Positions 32,304-47,219 are shown, counted from the stretch's first letter. The stretch: 64,000 nucleotides of DNA from Lumnitzera littorea (GCA_024138015.1 JAMXBB010000010.1:76815541-76879540), one strand, 5' to 3'. The notes: generated from the sequence alone by a model not told the origin. Numbers and translations are program-made.

Positions 32304-33632
32304 NTATCTAATGTAATAAATATATATGTATATATATCTATATTAGGTAAATTACTATAACTTAATGAATGTAATATATTTAAAATAGTATATAGAGAAT
32401 ACATATATCTTTTATTATAAAGGCATATAAACTATAATTTTTAGCATTTTAACAATAATATAGTAAAATAAAATGAGAACTAGATAGAATCTTAGAGTTT
32501 TCGTAATTCTTACTAAAGTTGAACATAAGTTTTGGTATATAAGATTTCGAAGTGATTGGGAGTTTGATGCTAATGACTTACTTGTGTGAGCATTTGTGCT
32601 AGTAAGTGGGAGTTTTGAAGATTGGAGTATATGCTTACTTGTGGTTATAAGTAATTGATTGTACGTATGCTATGCTTGTACTTGGATACTAATGTATTGG
32701 TTGGTAGCTAAGTTATATGTTTTGTTGTGTTGTTGTGAAATTGACTTTGTTTGGTATGTTTGTAAAGTGATTGATTACCTTAACTAAATTAATACAAATT
32801 CGAAACTAAAACTTTAGAAGTACATGCATTTCATCTCACTAGGGGATGGTAAAAACTCCCTGGCCAAATTTCGACTCCTTTGAAGCGACATTATAGATTA
32901 ACCTTTCCTTACCCTTTGTTGAACTAAATGACAGGTGAGTAATTCAGATTAAGGTTGGAGGCATTGGTTTAAAGGTAGTCGCAGGAAGAGAAATGTCTCT
33001 ATTGCTTAAGCTTTGGTTTGGTTGTAGTCCAGACATTGCACCAAAGAATGTAAACTCCTCAACCTAAGTTAGAGTAGATGTAATTTCTCTAACTTTATGG
33101 ATAATATTGTGTGGATTGCATATTGCTTGTTTATGCATTGCATTTAACAATTGATTGATAACTTGGTTAATTAGCTTAGCTTATATATGTTTTTTATCTC
33201 CATACCTTACTAAGCAGTAGTTTACTCACTCCTTTATCGATTTTCTTACAGGTTCAAAGTAACCATGTCACATAACGATCATCTATAGGTATGTAAAGGA
33301 TGTAAATAGGGTTTGATTGAGAAGAACATGCTGACAGATCTTTCTGTTGGTTCTTTTAGTTTTTTGGAGTTAGTTAGGTCTCCTAGGTGACTTAACTTGA
33401 TTCTTGCTTTTAGGTTGTGTTAAGAATTGATGTACTTTAGAAGTATTATGTATAGAATCTTATTGTAAATATAGGTTTGTTATATATAAATATTTGTACA
33501 CTTAAGCAATTGTAAATGCTCTGGAGTGATTGTGTTGTATGAGCTTGTATATATTTGATTTATGCAAGCAATTGAGTAGACTGTTTCTAGCATGGTAGAT
33601 TGTAATGGCTTGACGGTTTTCACGGCATGACA

Positions 33633-35085
33633 ATTGATATAGTGCTTTTGATAATGCCTTTTAATTATTTCACATAGATTAATAAAGGAACCAAATATGT
33701 AAACCAGTCAATGCATCTTCCATCTACTAAAAATTGTGCAACCATGTAATTTAATTTAGTTTTCACACTTTTTGAGAGAATTCTATATTTGTGGTTTTGA
33801 TTTCACTAACAACATGTTTGCTTTATTTCGTAAGAAGTGAATGGAATAGTGATTCCCCTATATGAGGCTCTCATTGTGTCTAACTAATTGAATTGTGTAA
33901 ATTATAATTACCAACCTTTTTTAGAGCTTAAATTGATCCTTCTTAGGGAATTAGATAGTCTTCCTACATGTATTCCATGTGGTTTTTGTTCCCACATGGC
34001 AAGTAATTATTATTCGTTATTAAGATCTAAGAAATAGTTGTTCCTTAGTCATTGCTCATACATTTCCACAAATTATCCGGTAAACCTCAGCTAATCTCCA
34101 CCTAACCTATTACTTAAGCCATAGCTTAGCTAACTAATGGACCCATACAAACTATCAAACGTACTTTCTAACTTGCACAACATTAAACCGTGATAGTTCA
34201 TATGATTATCAAACTCACCTATACTTAAACCTATATAACCATCAAGTTACCTTAAACCCATTAGATTCACTCATGCATCGCACCATGAAGACAAAATTCA
34301 TGTTATGCAAATTTAGGTTATAGATCTAGAGTAAGTAAATCTAGGATGAAGACATAGGTCACACAAGTCAAGATTTTGTAATTCACGTGTAGGGTTAGAG
34401 TTAGTTTGATTATATACTTAAGTTGACTAATGTTACAGTTTGTTTTTTCTATGAGGTTCTCCAAAATTTCATGATTGTTTGGACATGATTTAGTGAGCAA
34501 GGTGATGTAATGGTCTAGTTGAGGTGACAGTTGGAGCTAAGATTTGTTATTGATTTGATTTTATCATTCAAGAACTTAATGACATTTTGGTTTTTTTGGA
34601 TCTATTTTCAATTTGTGTTCTTTTTCATTCTAACAAGATAGAATAATAGTCATTCTCCTTTTTTGTCCCAACCAAAATAGAATAATAGATACTCCTTATC
34701 TATTGCATTTCTATGTAATTTGTATTTTGTTTAATCAAATGCCTTGTGGTATACCAAGTGCGATACTATTAAGTCATCAGGTTGTTTACAAAGTTTTGTC
34801 AACTCATCTCACTCAAGTGGAAAATAAGCATAAAGTAATCAAAATTTAACAATATTTAGTAGCTCAAGTAGTTGACTTAATTAGACTGCCAAGGGAAAAA
34901 ATCGATGGCTAAGCAATTGAGAGATGACTTGTTTTATATTATGTGCCAACTATAATAAATTTAGAGTTATAACTAACTCATTAAATCTTAAACTTATAAT
35001 TATTAAAGTGGTTTGACATTTATTATTCAAAACACTTCTTGTTTTTGGGTTAAGATTTTAACTAAAATTCATTAAAAGTGATAAT
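33633..35085. other. Stretch without recognisable feature
   Basis: AT-rich, many stops in all frames; I see no gene, RNA gene or clear repeat structure here. Confidence 0.5.
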
Positions 35086-35094
35086 TAAATAATT

Positions 35095-35449
35095 GGGGAA
35101 ATTGCAAATAACCACCCTAAACATTGACTTAGGTATGAATTGACTTTCTAAACTTTCAAAGTATGGATTTTAACTCCTTAAACTTTGATAAATTGGTAAG
35201 ATAAAGGACATTTTCCTGTTAGTTGAAAAAATTCACACCATGGTCAAAGTTTACAGGATCTTAAAGCATATTTTAATAAGTTTAAGAGGTATTTATATAC
35301 CAAAATCAAAGTTTAAGGGGTTATTTTCATCTTATGGGAATTATTTGCTAATTTATAAAAGTTTAAAGGGTAAAAATCTGTACTTTAAAAGTTTAAGAGG
35401 TTAATTTGCACCTAAGTCAAAGTTTGAAGTTGTTATTTGCATTTTTCCC
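35095..35449. mobile_element. Mutator-type MITE with 9-bp target duplication
   Basis: A 355-bp non-coding element has terminal inverted repeats GGGGAAATTGCAAATAAC (left) and, read inward on the minus strand, GGGAAAAATGCAAATAAC (right). It is flanked by TAAATAATT at 35086-35094 and 35450-35458, an exact 9-bp duplication. Terminal repeats of this length with 9-bp duplications are the mark of Mutator-like elements. The inside carries repeated AAGTTTAARRGG words. No transposase is present, so it moved with help in trans. Confidence 0.88.
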
Positions 35450-35458
35450 TAAATAATT

Positions 35459-37271
35459 TTATAACGTATAGTGTTGACTTTAGATCTAGGATCTCTCATT
35501 AGATACAACAATGAAAATGAATTTATAACCAACACTATTGAGTCCCCTTGCATTTTTTTTTTTTTTTGCTAGTGTTTTCTGTTTTTTTTTTTTTTTAATA
35601 TGAGCATTTATATATATAGGAAGAGCATCAAATGTTTTTGTTGTACATTTCATAACGCAACATAAGTCTTCTTCCTTAACAAAAGTGCTTTAAGTGAAAA
35701 CTTATGTAAACTTAATGCCCTGAGCAACACTCATACCATTATCATGTCTTCCATAATGCACGATTCCACATAATAGTTACGCTTTCTCTCCTCCTTTTTG
35801 TATCACTTTCTTTTCAACTTTGATTCTCTCTACTATAGTTACTTCTTCACTCTGTTTGTCTTGTGCTTCAATTTAATACCCCCTACTTTCAGTGTTCTCT
35901 TTTTTCTACATTTTCTGTTCATGATTCTTTTTTGTTACAAATTTTTGATGTATTCATTTTTAGGTAATTCTACCGTTTAGACAAACTAAGCTCATCCATT
36001 AATTTCTCTCTATGTTAAAATGTTTTGTTAAGCCGTTTTACCTACAATTTAGAGTTGAGTAGCAATTACCATTTCTACCATGAAATTTAAGGCAAATCAT
36101 ATATATACCCATGGCTAAAATATTGATTAGGTGAAAATAAATCTTTGAGCTCTACCTCATGTTCTAATAACTATTGAAAATGTGCACATACATCCCAAAA
36201 CATCTCTAAGGCCCCTACTTTGTTACTTTTTATTATTCTTTTATAGGCAAAAAAAAAAAAAAAACAAAAAAACCGAGAATAGGGTGAACTGGTTACTTAT
36301 CAGATTTTAAACTTTTTGCAAAACTAAATTAAATGCGCCCCCTTTGATTATTTTAACAATTTGGCATGAAAACAATATATGAAAGATAAACCAAATAAGA
36401 AATAAAAGAGATTAGGGATGAGAAAGATCAGACTCAAGAAGTATAGTGCTTCAACTTTATGCCTATTGCACTAATTTAGTTCCATTGCTGGGAGCCCAGT
36501 ATTCCACACCAACATTGTTCCACTATTCATTTTTCAATATTCTAATCAAGAGACAAATAAATACAAGTCTTCTACTTTGTTTAGCTAGGCTAGGCTTGCC
36601 TATTCATAAATCTATAGAATAGTGTATCTCCCTTCTAACATAAAGCCTATCACTTGAAAAATAAGATTCACAAAGAAAATGAGGACTAAATACAATGATC
36701 CTCAAAATGTAAGCACAAGAGAAAAATGGATTATAAAAGTATAGTAAACAATGTTGTCTCTAATTTAGCTTTTGAATGTATCTTTGAATTCTTTTGAGAA
36801 TTAAGTTTATAATAGAAAGCTGTAGATTAGTGCATCTCAAAAATTTTAACTATCTTCTTTTTATATCCTTTAGGTGCAACATCTCTTTGCTGATATCTTG
36901 GATATATCTTTGACAAGTCTTGAGAGATTTTGAATTATCTTGAACTACCGACTGGAGTTTATGATCCCTTGATTTATGAAAGCTAAATCACTCTTGTTGA
37001 TTTATTCTAATTTGTATGTTAGATTACTCGTATACTAGAGAATAATATCTATATGTGTTCTTGTGCATATGCTCTGTTTCAACTCTTGTAGCCATTAAGA
37101 AAACTTTGAAAATTCGAACTCACTTAGGTTGATATAAATCTCTACAATTCAGGAGTTTATTTCTAGCTTATCAAAGCTTCAAATTTGAAATTTTGAATGC
37201 TTTAATTTTTCTTTCTATACTCTTGCATGAAGCATTATGAAGTATTAGATTAGGTCAAATTTGTTATCTCC
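35459..37271. other. Stretch without recognisable feature
   Basis: Contains poly-T runs near 35550-35600 and a poly-A run near 36250, but no supported gene. It flanks the CACTA insertion on the left; its continuation is at 47511. Confidence 0.5.
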
Positions 37272-40200
37272 ATACACTACACCAAATTCACACTTATAGG
37301 GCAGCTAAAGCCGTCTTAATATATAACTTAATAGGGTGGCCAAGCTCTTGTGGTGGACATATACTGTATCTCATGGACGGCTATTGCAAAAACATTTTGG
37401 GAGGACTTTTGGCATCTTAATAGCCCTTGCTATAAGAATTGCATGATGAGACAACAAAAGCAAACCTAAAATATGTACCCATAATTAACGAGATATGTAA
37501 TTTTAAGACATTGATAGCCATCCTAATAGCTCTTATCACAAGAAATGTATATAAAGATAGCATAAGTCATCCTAACAGGTTAGTTGTAAAAAATGTATAT
37601 AGTTTTTAAGGTGTTAATAGCCGTCCTAAAAACTTATGAAGACTAATATTAGGAACTCCTTTGTTTTGTAAAGACACAAATTACTATCTCAAAAACTTTA
37701 ATTGACAAATATGCAAACTTATAAGATAACACTTGTTTATCTTAAAAGACCTACATAGTATATATTATGAGGGCAAAATAGCTACCGTGAGAAATTAAAA
37801 GGGCTATTTTACAAGTAAAATAGTAGCAAATTATTAAGATAGTTTTATTACAGATAAATGCTTTATGTACCTCTATATCATGATTTAGTGCTTATGTGAG
37901 GCATTATATATAATTCATAGAAAATAGATAACTTAAATGAACATGATGGATAAAAAAAAGTATTCAATATCATAAAGATAAATTTAGAAATTATATCATG
38001 AAATTGTGATTGACAAAATAAGTTTGGTTGTTTATATCCTAAATAACATGAAATTGTAGTTAACAAAATAACTTACATATCATAATCTAATGCCCATAAG
38101 TTTAATATTCCAAAAATCAATTAAAAAAATTACTATTGATTGATTCTATTTTATAGTGATTCTAGTCATCGTCTTCCTTCTTGTGATGCACATATCTTCA
38201 ATCAAAAGTAGTTCAAATTTTCGATAAAAAATCCTCATCTTCATCAATTTCAATCTACATAAAAGAAATTATATATTACATTAGAAGCCATCATAATATT
38301 CTTTAATAACACATATATATTGTATCAATAAAAGAGATAAACATTTATAACCTATTTTGAATCTAATTGATTTACTAACTTCTACTTCTCTAATTAATCC
38401 TACTAATAGTAAGTATTTACTGATTCGTTTAAAATCCAATCCTTATGGTATGATTGTAACCCAAAGCTTGGCGATTTTGTTTTAACATACTTTTTCCATG
38501 ATTAAGAGAAACGGGAACCTATTTCCATAAAATATACTAATGTAAAGTTCCACAAATGTAAAAGCTTCCTCTAACCAATACACGTGTCAATTAGTATTGA
38601 CCCTAGTCATGTTGAATTTGAATTGTAACTCATCTTACCTAAATAATATATGTTTTGCATCTATCCTTTAAATTATTAGACAGCTACACTACATTGTAAC
38701 TTAGATCACCTATACGCTAGCAAACAAAAACCACAATGATAAAAAACTAATGATATAGTCCAAACATGAATACTTGCAACCACAATTAACAGAATAAGTA
38801 AATGCTTCAATACTAATATAATTTTAGGACAATTCCCAAATATGAATACTACTAACCGTAATTGAATAGAACAAATAACATGTACATGTGATATGAAAAC
38901 CTAAGTAATTAAAAAAAAAAAAAAGAAGTAGCCAAGTTGCTCTTTATTTTGGGTAGAACATGATAAATCTAGCCAATAAAAATAAGTTTGAAGGTTGCCT
39001 TATATCTACCTAAGTTACTTATTTTAATTATTCATGATGAGATTAACTATAGCTAAATTAAGAGTACATGAATAACTTGCAACATTTCCTAGAAAATAGA
39101 AGATAAGATAAGTGAGGGTGACATGCTTGTGGCTTCAATTATTTCATGCAATTGGTTTTGCATCTTAACAATTCTTCAATCATGTAGCAAGTATATTCAT
39201 ATGTGTACACCTACATATTCCTTCCTAGTGTGGAACCGACCATGTAGTCAAGTAGTAGAGTTCAAATTCTTTTAGTCAAGTGTTTGGGTTTAGACACTAT
39301 TACAACCTATTTCAAAAATTTTGGAAGAAGGGCATGTGCTTCCCTTATATAACTGAGCCTCGTTCCATAAATGAAAAAAAAAAAAAAGTAAATTGTAAGT
39401 GGCCAAACAAAAATGATGGATGGGGCAATACTAAGTGTAGCTTGAAAGGAAGCATATCTCTTTGTTCTGAAAAATTATACACTCTTTCATACCATCTGAA
39501 GATTTTATAGTAAACAAAATTAGTATAAGTCCAGTGCTTAGGATCTAGAAGTTAAGTAAACGTGGTTAGTTTAACCTAATGACAATGCATAAACATTTTG
39601 AGCTTCTAAAAGTCTTTGCTATCCTTCTAAAAAATGTTTACATCACTATAGACTTCTCTGAACAATTCCCTTCATTTTAAATGCTATTTCTAGCATCCAA
39701 TGCAAAATTAACTATAACCAACTCTTTCAATCAATTTAAAAAAAAAAAAGAGAGAGAGAGAGAAAAAGAAAAAGCAACATCTAATGTAGTACCCTTAAAA
39801 TTCATGTCTAAAGTAGAAACCAAGTGTAAGAAAATTTTGGTCTGAACCTATTTACTATAAATAGTTGTAGATTATTTCGCACAACAATTAACTAAATATA
39901 ATATAAGATTCACATGATATTTAAAAACAGTTATGAAAGGGGAATTCAAATGAATTGGAAAAGAATTTTCAGCTTCCATCTTCGTTACCTCACACGCAAC
40001 TAGATTACTGTTGCAATTAGATGATTATTTTCAACACGTAAGTGGTGGTTGTTGAGTTGGAAACAATCCAAATTGCTTCTTTAGAACTCTTTGTTTGAAG
40101 TACTTGTCATTAAGTGAGAAGCGGATTGTAGTAATTAAAACATAAAGATGTATCAACTTTTTCCCCAATATGTACAATACAGGCACACATGGAATCACGA

Positions 40201-40319
40201 AAAAAAACCCTCATTAAAAACTGAGTTAGCTTGTCCTTCATTAGAATATGTACAATACTCGAATAGCATCAACTAACATTGTTGAAAATATGGTTTCATT
40301 AGAAGGTGTTGCACAACTT

Positions 40320-40352
40320 CTTAAAAAAAAGAAAAGAAAAGAAAAGAAAAAT
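40320..40352 (+). repeat. (AAAAG)n microsatellite
   Basis: Several AAAAG units in a row lie within the CACTA interior. They have no visible coding role. Confidence 0.8.
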
Positions 40353-43300
40353 AAAAATGCAAAATGATTACACTCTTTTCCACATATTGGTAGTAACTCT
40401 TAAAGCTTTCAAGAAGACATTATCCATATTGTCGATAGCTGGAGATGTCATGTACAATAATTCTCATTTTAAAAAGCCCAATTTTTCTTATCATCTTATA
40501 ACTTAAAGAATTGAAGACATCTTAAGAAAGGTTACACTAAAAATTGAAAACCAAAATTGATGAAAAGGAGGCTATAGATTCATTGTTTCTTCTCTCAAAA
40601 CATCTCAGATAAAATTCTAATAATTTTGTTTCTAAATTTTTGTGCTATTGTATTGTAGATGAGACATACCTAAATGTGGAAATAAATGTTAGAATTTTAT
40701 GCTTTTGCCAATATTATTTATCATAAATTGTCCCATTACACCTCTTTCTTTTGATCGAATAATTCCAAGAAATGGACTTAGCTTCTACTTGTAAGATCAC
40801 AATGATAAAATTGCTCCTCTAATTAACTTAGCTATATAAAGAGTCTTCATATAATGCTAAAAAAGTTAATGTAGGATAAAAAGCTTTATAGATTTCTAAA
40901 TGGTTGGAAAAGTCATTGTCTCATCCAATAGTTGAGAAAAGTACTTTAGATGTATAAGCTCCTATTCTCGAGCATTAATTCATGATATTGCTAGATTCAT
41001 AAAGTAAAAATATACCTTGCTATTGTCTATCTTTGATGGAGGCAAGTTTCTTCTGGATGTGAATATAGGTTTTACTACACCAAAGAAGTTGAACCATGGT
41101 GACTGAGAGGGAGAGAAAATAAATATGAGTTGAAATTTAGAATACGCACTCTAAGAACATGAGAAGTGATATGCTAAGAAGAAAGAAGAGGAAAGAAAAC
41201 CTCTACTTTGCTTATGAGATTCTATTGGTGTAATGTGCTAACATAGTAAGTAGTTTGTGCTTACTTGTTTTGTTAAGGCAAGGTTTTCCTTAAAGAAGAA
41301 TCTTATAGTTCTAATATCTTCCCAATAATCATTGAAAAGGTATGCTTCCACGAAGTTATTCCATCAATTGTAACTAAATGCCAAAAAATGTCAATTCTTG
41401 ACAGTAGTAGAAACCATGCAGTTAAAAGGGAGGTATCAACTAAAAAAAAAACAAAAAAACTTATAGGAAAAGCAATTGCAGTTATGGATAGGATAGGAAT
41501 AGTAACCACGAATAGTTTATTTTATTAATAATTGATGTATTATATTATTTATTTATTTATTTATTTTATTAATAGAGAGGTCATATAGCATATGCAATGC
41601 TAATTCTAAGGTTCTACAAAAATGAACCAATTGTCTCACCTATTCAAAGAATGCAAACTATAAAACAGGAGTTGGAATTTCGGCTAAGGTTGATTCTAGA
41701 GGCTTCTTATGTAGTAGAAACTAAACTTAGCTGGGTGCAAAATGATGCATGGAATTGAAAAATGGAAGTAACCAATGTGAAATTAAAATTCTCTTCATTT
41801 GGATCACTTCATACGTCCAATTAATCAATCGACGGTATTACTAAAAGAGCAAACAAGAAAAGAAGCACACCCTTTAACATAATTTAATTAAGTGTTGCAT
41901 GGATAGGGAAATTTTAGTGACACTTTTAAATTTGAAAAGAAACACATATAAGTATTCTCTTGCTTAAAAAACAAAGGCAACTTGCTTGTTCACCTATGCT
42001 TAAGCTTAATATTATGTACTCTTTACTTAGTAAGAGACATTAGCCATTGATAAATCTAATGGAGCATTTCCAAGCCATGAAAACATGATTTGATCCACTT
42101 CTAACATTTGAGACATATACGACAAATTGTAATGATATGTATGTGTACTGATAATTTTCTATTCTATTAGGGATTTAGGAGCTAAAAGATAAGTCTCACC
42201 AAGGCAAAGTGTCAAACTTAGTTAGAAAATTCTTCATCTCTTAATACTAAAATAAAGTACTTGAAGAAAGATCAATGATTAGACTCATCACATCACTTGA
42301 GATTCGGTCAAACATTGCATATTAATGCCAACTATTATTAAAGATATAAAATAAAATACAAGTGATAACATAAACAATTTTTTTTGTCAAAAGTACTTAA
42401 AGAAAAACTCATATTAAGGATATCAAATGCATAAACAAATTTACATTATGTTTCTGAAGTTCGAACACCATTTAATTTCAACTAAATATAGCCAAAAAAG
42501 AAAGAAAAAAAAAAGGACTACGAAACAATTTCATACACATAGATAACTTTTAAATCGATCAATTAATAAACATGTTATGGATCAACTATTAGTTGCTTCG
42601 TAAAGATATCTTTCTTTTCTCCTTCCATGAAAAGTTGAAAAGTTAAGTAAAGCGAAAATGACACTAAGCAAAGACATAGGGAACAAATGGAAATTGCATT
42701 GAGATAAGATAATTAATGACTAAGAGACAAATCTTGTGTAACATAATTCAGCATAACACATCATTGGAACTTTTTCTCACTTTAAGATGTATGATCGATG
42801 ATAGTTCATTGCTAAAAGGAAATCGTGGGTACCAAAACTAGAAACCATTCCTTAGAATTTTCTATAACTTAGTTGAACCTTTTTGGGGTTGGAACTTTGA
42901 AACCTATTAGTTATTCAGAAATCTTCACCATAAAGTAGGTGTAATTTGGCAAAGAAGGGAAGAAGAGCCATACTTCTCACTCCATTAGAAAAAAGAAGAT
43001 AAAATAGACCTTAAAACCACACTGAGGTAGTAACGTTATAAACATAAAAGAAAAAGAGTATTATTACACAAATCAATGAAAGCTCCAATTGTAATCACAT
43101 AAAGCTCCAATAATTGCAAAGAAATCAAGTATTCATATTGTGACTAAAGATGCAACATTCAACTTAAAAGTATAGAAAACAATAACAATAAAACTAGTTA
43201 TCTCACATATACTTACAATTCTTTAAGATTGTCACTAGTAAGAACTTACAACATTAGAGAAAGTGAGAGTGTCTAATCCAACAACCTACATCAATCGGCC

Positions 43301-43429
43301 TTGAAAAGAGATCTTGAAAAGAAAGGATCATTGATGGGTCTTGAAGTGCTCTCCACATTAAATATGTAAACCTTATGAGTTTTCAGTATCTGGAAGCAAA
43401 GTTGAATGAAAGGTCTTTGGATAGTCCCT

Positions 43430-46400
43430 AAAACCACCTAGATATAGTAATAAAACCCTAAGTAAAAGAATTAAACTCTAAATGTTAAACCAAAACACTA
43501 GCAGCAGCAAGACCCCAAAACCTTAGTTATACAAATAAAACCCTAGAAACCCTAACGCTCAAGAAACCTTAGAACGATATCAAAACCCTAAAAGATTGCT
43601 AAGTCCCAATTGAGTAACTAAATACCTTAACATGACTAATAAACTCTAAATGTAAAGTTAAATCAAACACCAAAAGTAATCGAACTCGTAAATTACCTAA
43701 AACCCTAAGTTCCAAGCACATACGTGAATCCAATAACTACAAATGGATATCAAACCCTAAGGAAACCCTAGGTATACGTATGGAACACTTAGACTATCTA
43801 AAGTATAGTGTTAAAACACAACAAGACCCTAAACATGCCTTAATTACACTTAACTAGCCTAATTATGCTTAATTACCATCAATTGCCCTAAACAAATTCT
43901 AGTCCATAACCAACCCTCATTATATATTAATTAACAACAAGTCAAACACAATTAAGGACCAAAGGACAATGTATTAATAGGCATAAGAATAACATGTACT
44001 AATAGGGGACAAACCATTACCCAAAATGGCAAAAAGCAAAAATGGTACAAGAGTACCATTTGGGACCATGTGTCCCTCCATATTCTCTCCCTTGTGTCGA
44101 CCATCCTTCCCTCCCCCTTTCTCATTTTCTTCAATTTCTAAACCTTAAAAACACTCCTAAACACTCTCTCAAATATCTCACTCAAAGGCCCCTCAAATCC
44201 ACTTGAAAGCCTCCTCTCTTCCCTTACATGCACTTCATTGTTACCCTCACTCACACCGTACCTATGCCCCACCAAACCCACCATTAGCAAGAGCTATGCC
44301 ACCCATTCACATTCCCTTACACTGCCGACCACCACTCATTCTACCACCATACCCCAAACCATAGGCCACCTTTAGGGAAAAGGAAGATAACACTCCTAGC
44401 TCTAGTAAGTGTATAAGCTCAACTTTTCATTGTTTTTCTTTTGGGTTGATGTTAGTAACTTACATTTTAAGTACTCCTAATTCATTTATAGCCATGTTTT
44501 AAATTTTTTAGGATGTTTTCATGAAAAACAAGTATGATTATAATAAGAAGAAGGTACCCTGATGGAAGTTCTAACACTAATATATAAGGAAGTGTAGTGT
44601 TTTGTTAGTTTTAAGGCTAAACTACCTAGAAAAGCACTAACCAAGTGTGCCACCCCTTTCCTAGTCCCCATCTTGTTTGTCATCCACATAATATGTAATA
44701 ATAATAACCCTAAGTGAGTAAAAATATAGTGTTAATTAAGGAAAACCCCACTAAATAAGTGTTGTATGAGGAAATGTGTAGGAACTCCCAAAACCCCACC
44801 TTAAACACCACTCTTGTGAAAGATTCAATTTGTAAACTTTAATTTATTAGCTTAATAACATGATTATTTGGTGTTAAATATGGTTAAGGACTTGATTAAT
44901 CAAGTTAAGTACGTTAATGATCAGCTAGGGCTTTAAACTAGCTCAATTAGTTATTAGAGACTTAGAAATGATATTAATGACCATCTTAATGATCATGACC
45001 AGATATGCAAAGTTAAGTAAAGTGGACTAAACTTAGGGCCAAGGTTAGGCTTAAGTCCAAAAAGATAAGTAGGTTTAAATTTAAGACTCTAAAATGTAAG
45101 TTAGTCCAAAAAAAACCCTAAAAGAACCGAGTTTGAAGCTCAAATGGATGAGTGACCAGATCTGAACTTTATATTGAAAGGCCCAAAATAAGTTATTCAA
45201 AAGACCCATTAAACCTTAAGGCCCATCCAAGACTTTCACTATAGGCACCTTAATGAGTTGAAGTCTTAAACTTAGGAAAAGAGCCTATTTAAGCCCCTAA
45301 GAGTAACACCAAGACCCAAGATGAGAATTTAAAGTATTAAGTTGAAAACGTTTACTTAAAATACTTAAAAGGAAGCCTAAAATACTAAGTATAAGGCCTA
45401 AGATAATAAACTAAGCCTAAAGCCCAAAACTATGCCCAAACCTTAAAGTGACTAAACTTACCTTTTGGGCCCATGACCTTACAAGGCCCAAACTGAAAAC
45501 TTTCTAACCCAAAAGTCCAAAAATGACATCACTAAACGAAAGAGGACTCAAAAATGATGAAAAACAACTATAAGATCACAAAAAATGGATTTAAAATAAA
45601 GAAACTATGCTTGAAATACTAATATAGTTAAAACGAGGATCTAGAGCAAGAAAGACTATGTAGTTAGTACAAGTAGAATACTTATATACTTTAAGTATAG
45701 TCTTGTGGTGATGAGGACTTTGAGTTTGACGTAGCTAATGATTACTAGGATTGCTAGATTCCATGGCAGAATGATTATACTGACCCCTATCTTATCTTGC
45801 TTATGGTTATAGCATAGAGCATCGTTTGATTTTTTGTATATATATATATATGCAAGAAATGAACTTATTTAACATTGGGTTATATTCATGTGTTTGATTT
45901 GTATGTACTTACTTGCTAAGAGATGATAATATATTTGAATTACAAATTGGGTGTTGCATTAGCAATTAGGGCTTAGATTGTCTGTTATATATATAATTGG
46001 TTGGTTACCTGTGAACTGGAATAATAACCTGTCATGTATTGTGCATTTATACATTATCTATATAGGGTGTTAGCACTATGCTGAAGTGGGAGATCATTCA
46101 TGTTAGATCTCGTATTATTATTATTTGTGTTGTATTGCACGACGTACTCGTGCAACATATTTTTGCCTCGACTTTTGGGATCTACTTGTCTTTGGGAAGT
46201 ACCGCCTTTTGCTTGAGGCCGAGTCATGTCAATTGCTTTGGGTCTATCGAATAAGAGTTGATTATACTTAGATGACAGATGTAGAGACCCAAGTCCTGAT
46301 GTGCCTATATACTTCTTAACTTAAGCAGTGGTGGGCATAATATCAAGCTTTGCATAGTCGTCGACAAGCTGTGTATGATGTTGCATTTCATATGTTTGTT

Positions 46401-46937
46401 TACATTGTATATACGTGTTAAATTACTTGCTTGTCTCTTGTTTGGCGGTAGGATATAAAGGTTAGTTACTACATAGTTATAGCATATCTTCTTATAGTTT
46501 GTTGTTGCAGCAGGATCTCTAGTTGGCGTTGGGCCGCGGGATGTCCAAGGTTGGTTCTACCAACTTAAGATTAGTTAGTGAAAAGAATAGCAGAGTATGA
46601 GTGATCACCTAAATGCTATATAGACTCTCTAAGTTATTTATGTATTTTAGTATGTTGAGTATCGTAGACTACTAGTATTGTTTTGTCTTGGGTCCGTATG
46701 AATTATGTTAGGGGAAACTTTATGCCCTAGATTTATTTATGATTATATAGGATTTAGATATTATGGTATAATTAAATGCTGTGATATTACTTAATAGTGG
46801 GAGGAAGTTGAAATTATGAGACACTTATGTAGTGCGTCGAAGGTTCCTTATCAAGAGTGGTGCTTGATCTGGGATCTTCTTATATTACATGGCAATATTG
46901 CTGTAACTTTACCTACCCACTGCCTTAGGTTGTGACA
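43430..46937 (+). repeat. LTR-like sequence nested in the CACTA element
   Basis: The sequence ends TTAGGTTGTGACA at 46937, a typical plant gypsy LTR end, and has U5-like text at 46040-46560. The left part (43440-43830) holds a cluster of AAACCCTA words and 45050-45500 a cluster of GGCCCA/GCCCAAA words. I could not find the left border or a convincing target duplication, so the extent is approximate. No protein is encoded. Confidence 0.4.
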
Positions 46938-47219
46938 AAATCTTCCCTAAAGCTTTTAGAGTTTCCAATTCCCTATACTAAATCTTCCTTAAAGATGTAA
47001 ATTTTTACTTGATTTAAGTGCCATTTAGGATTTTTGGTATTGTATGAAAAGAGGGTTACACAAATGCGGGTGTTTTTTTGGATTTTTGGTGTTTTGATAG
47101 CAATAGGGAGAAGAGAGAAGGAGGGAGTGAGAGATAAAGAGAGAGTGAGTGAATGTGGAAGATGAAAAAGAAAGGGTTTACCATTGATGAGGATGCATGA
47201 AGGTAGAGGTTGTTGATTG

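Larger units (their letters stand above)
30964..33632 (+). repeat. LTR-like stretch with possible ATTGA target duplication
   Basis: The right end GGCATGACA at 33632 is followed by ATTGA (33633-33637), and ATTGA also precedes TAGGCTCTAA at 30964 (30959-30963). The left end has TA where TG is expected, a single transition. The 32880-33560 part has the look of an LTR U5 (splice-like TTTCTTACAGG, T-rich stretches). The stretch includes the suspicious inverted repeat 31280-32303, so its true length is uncertain. Confidence 0.35.
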
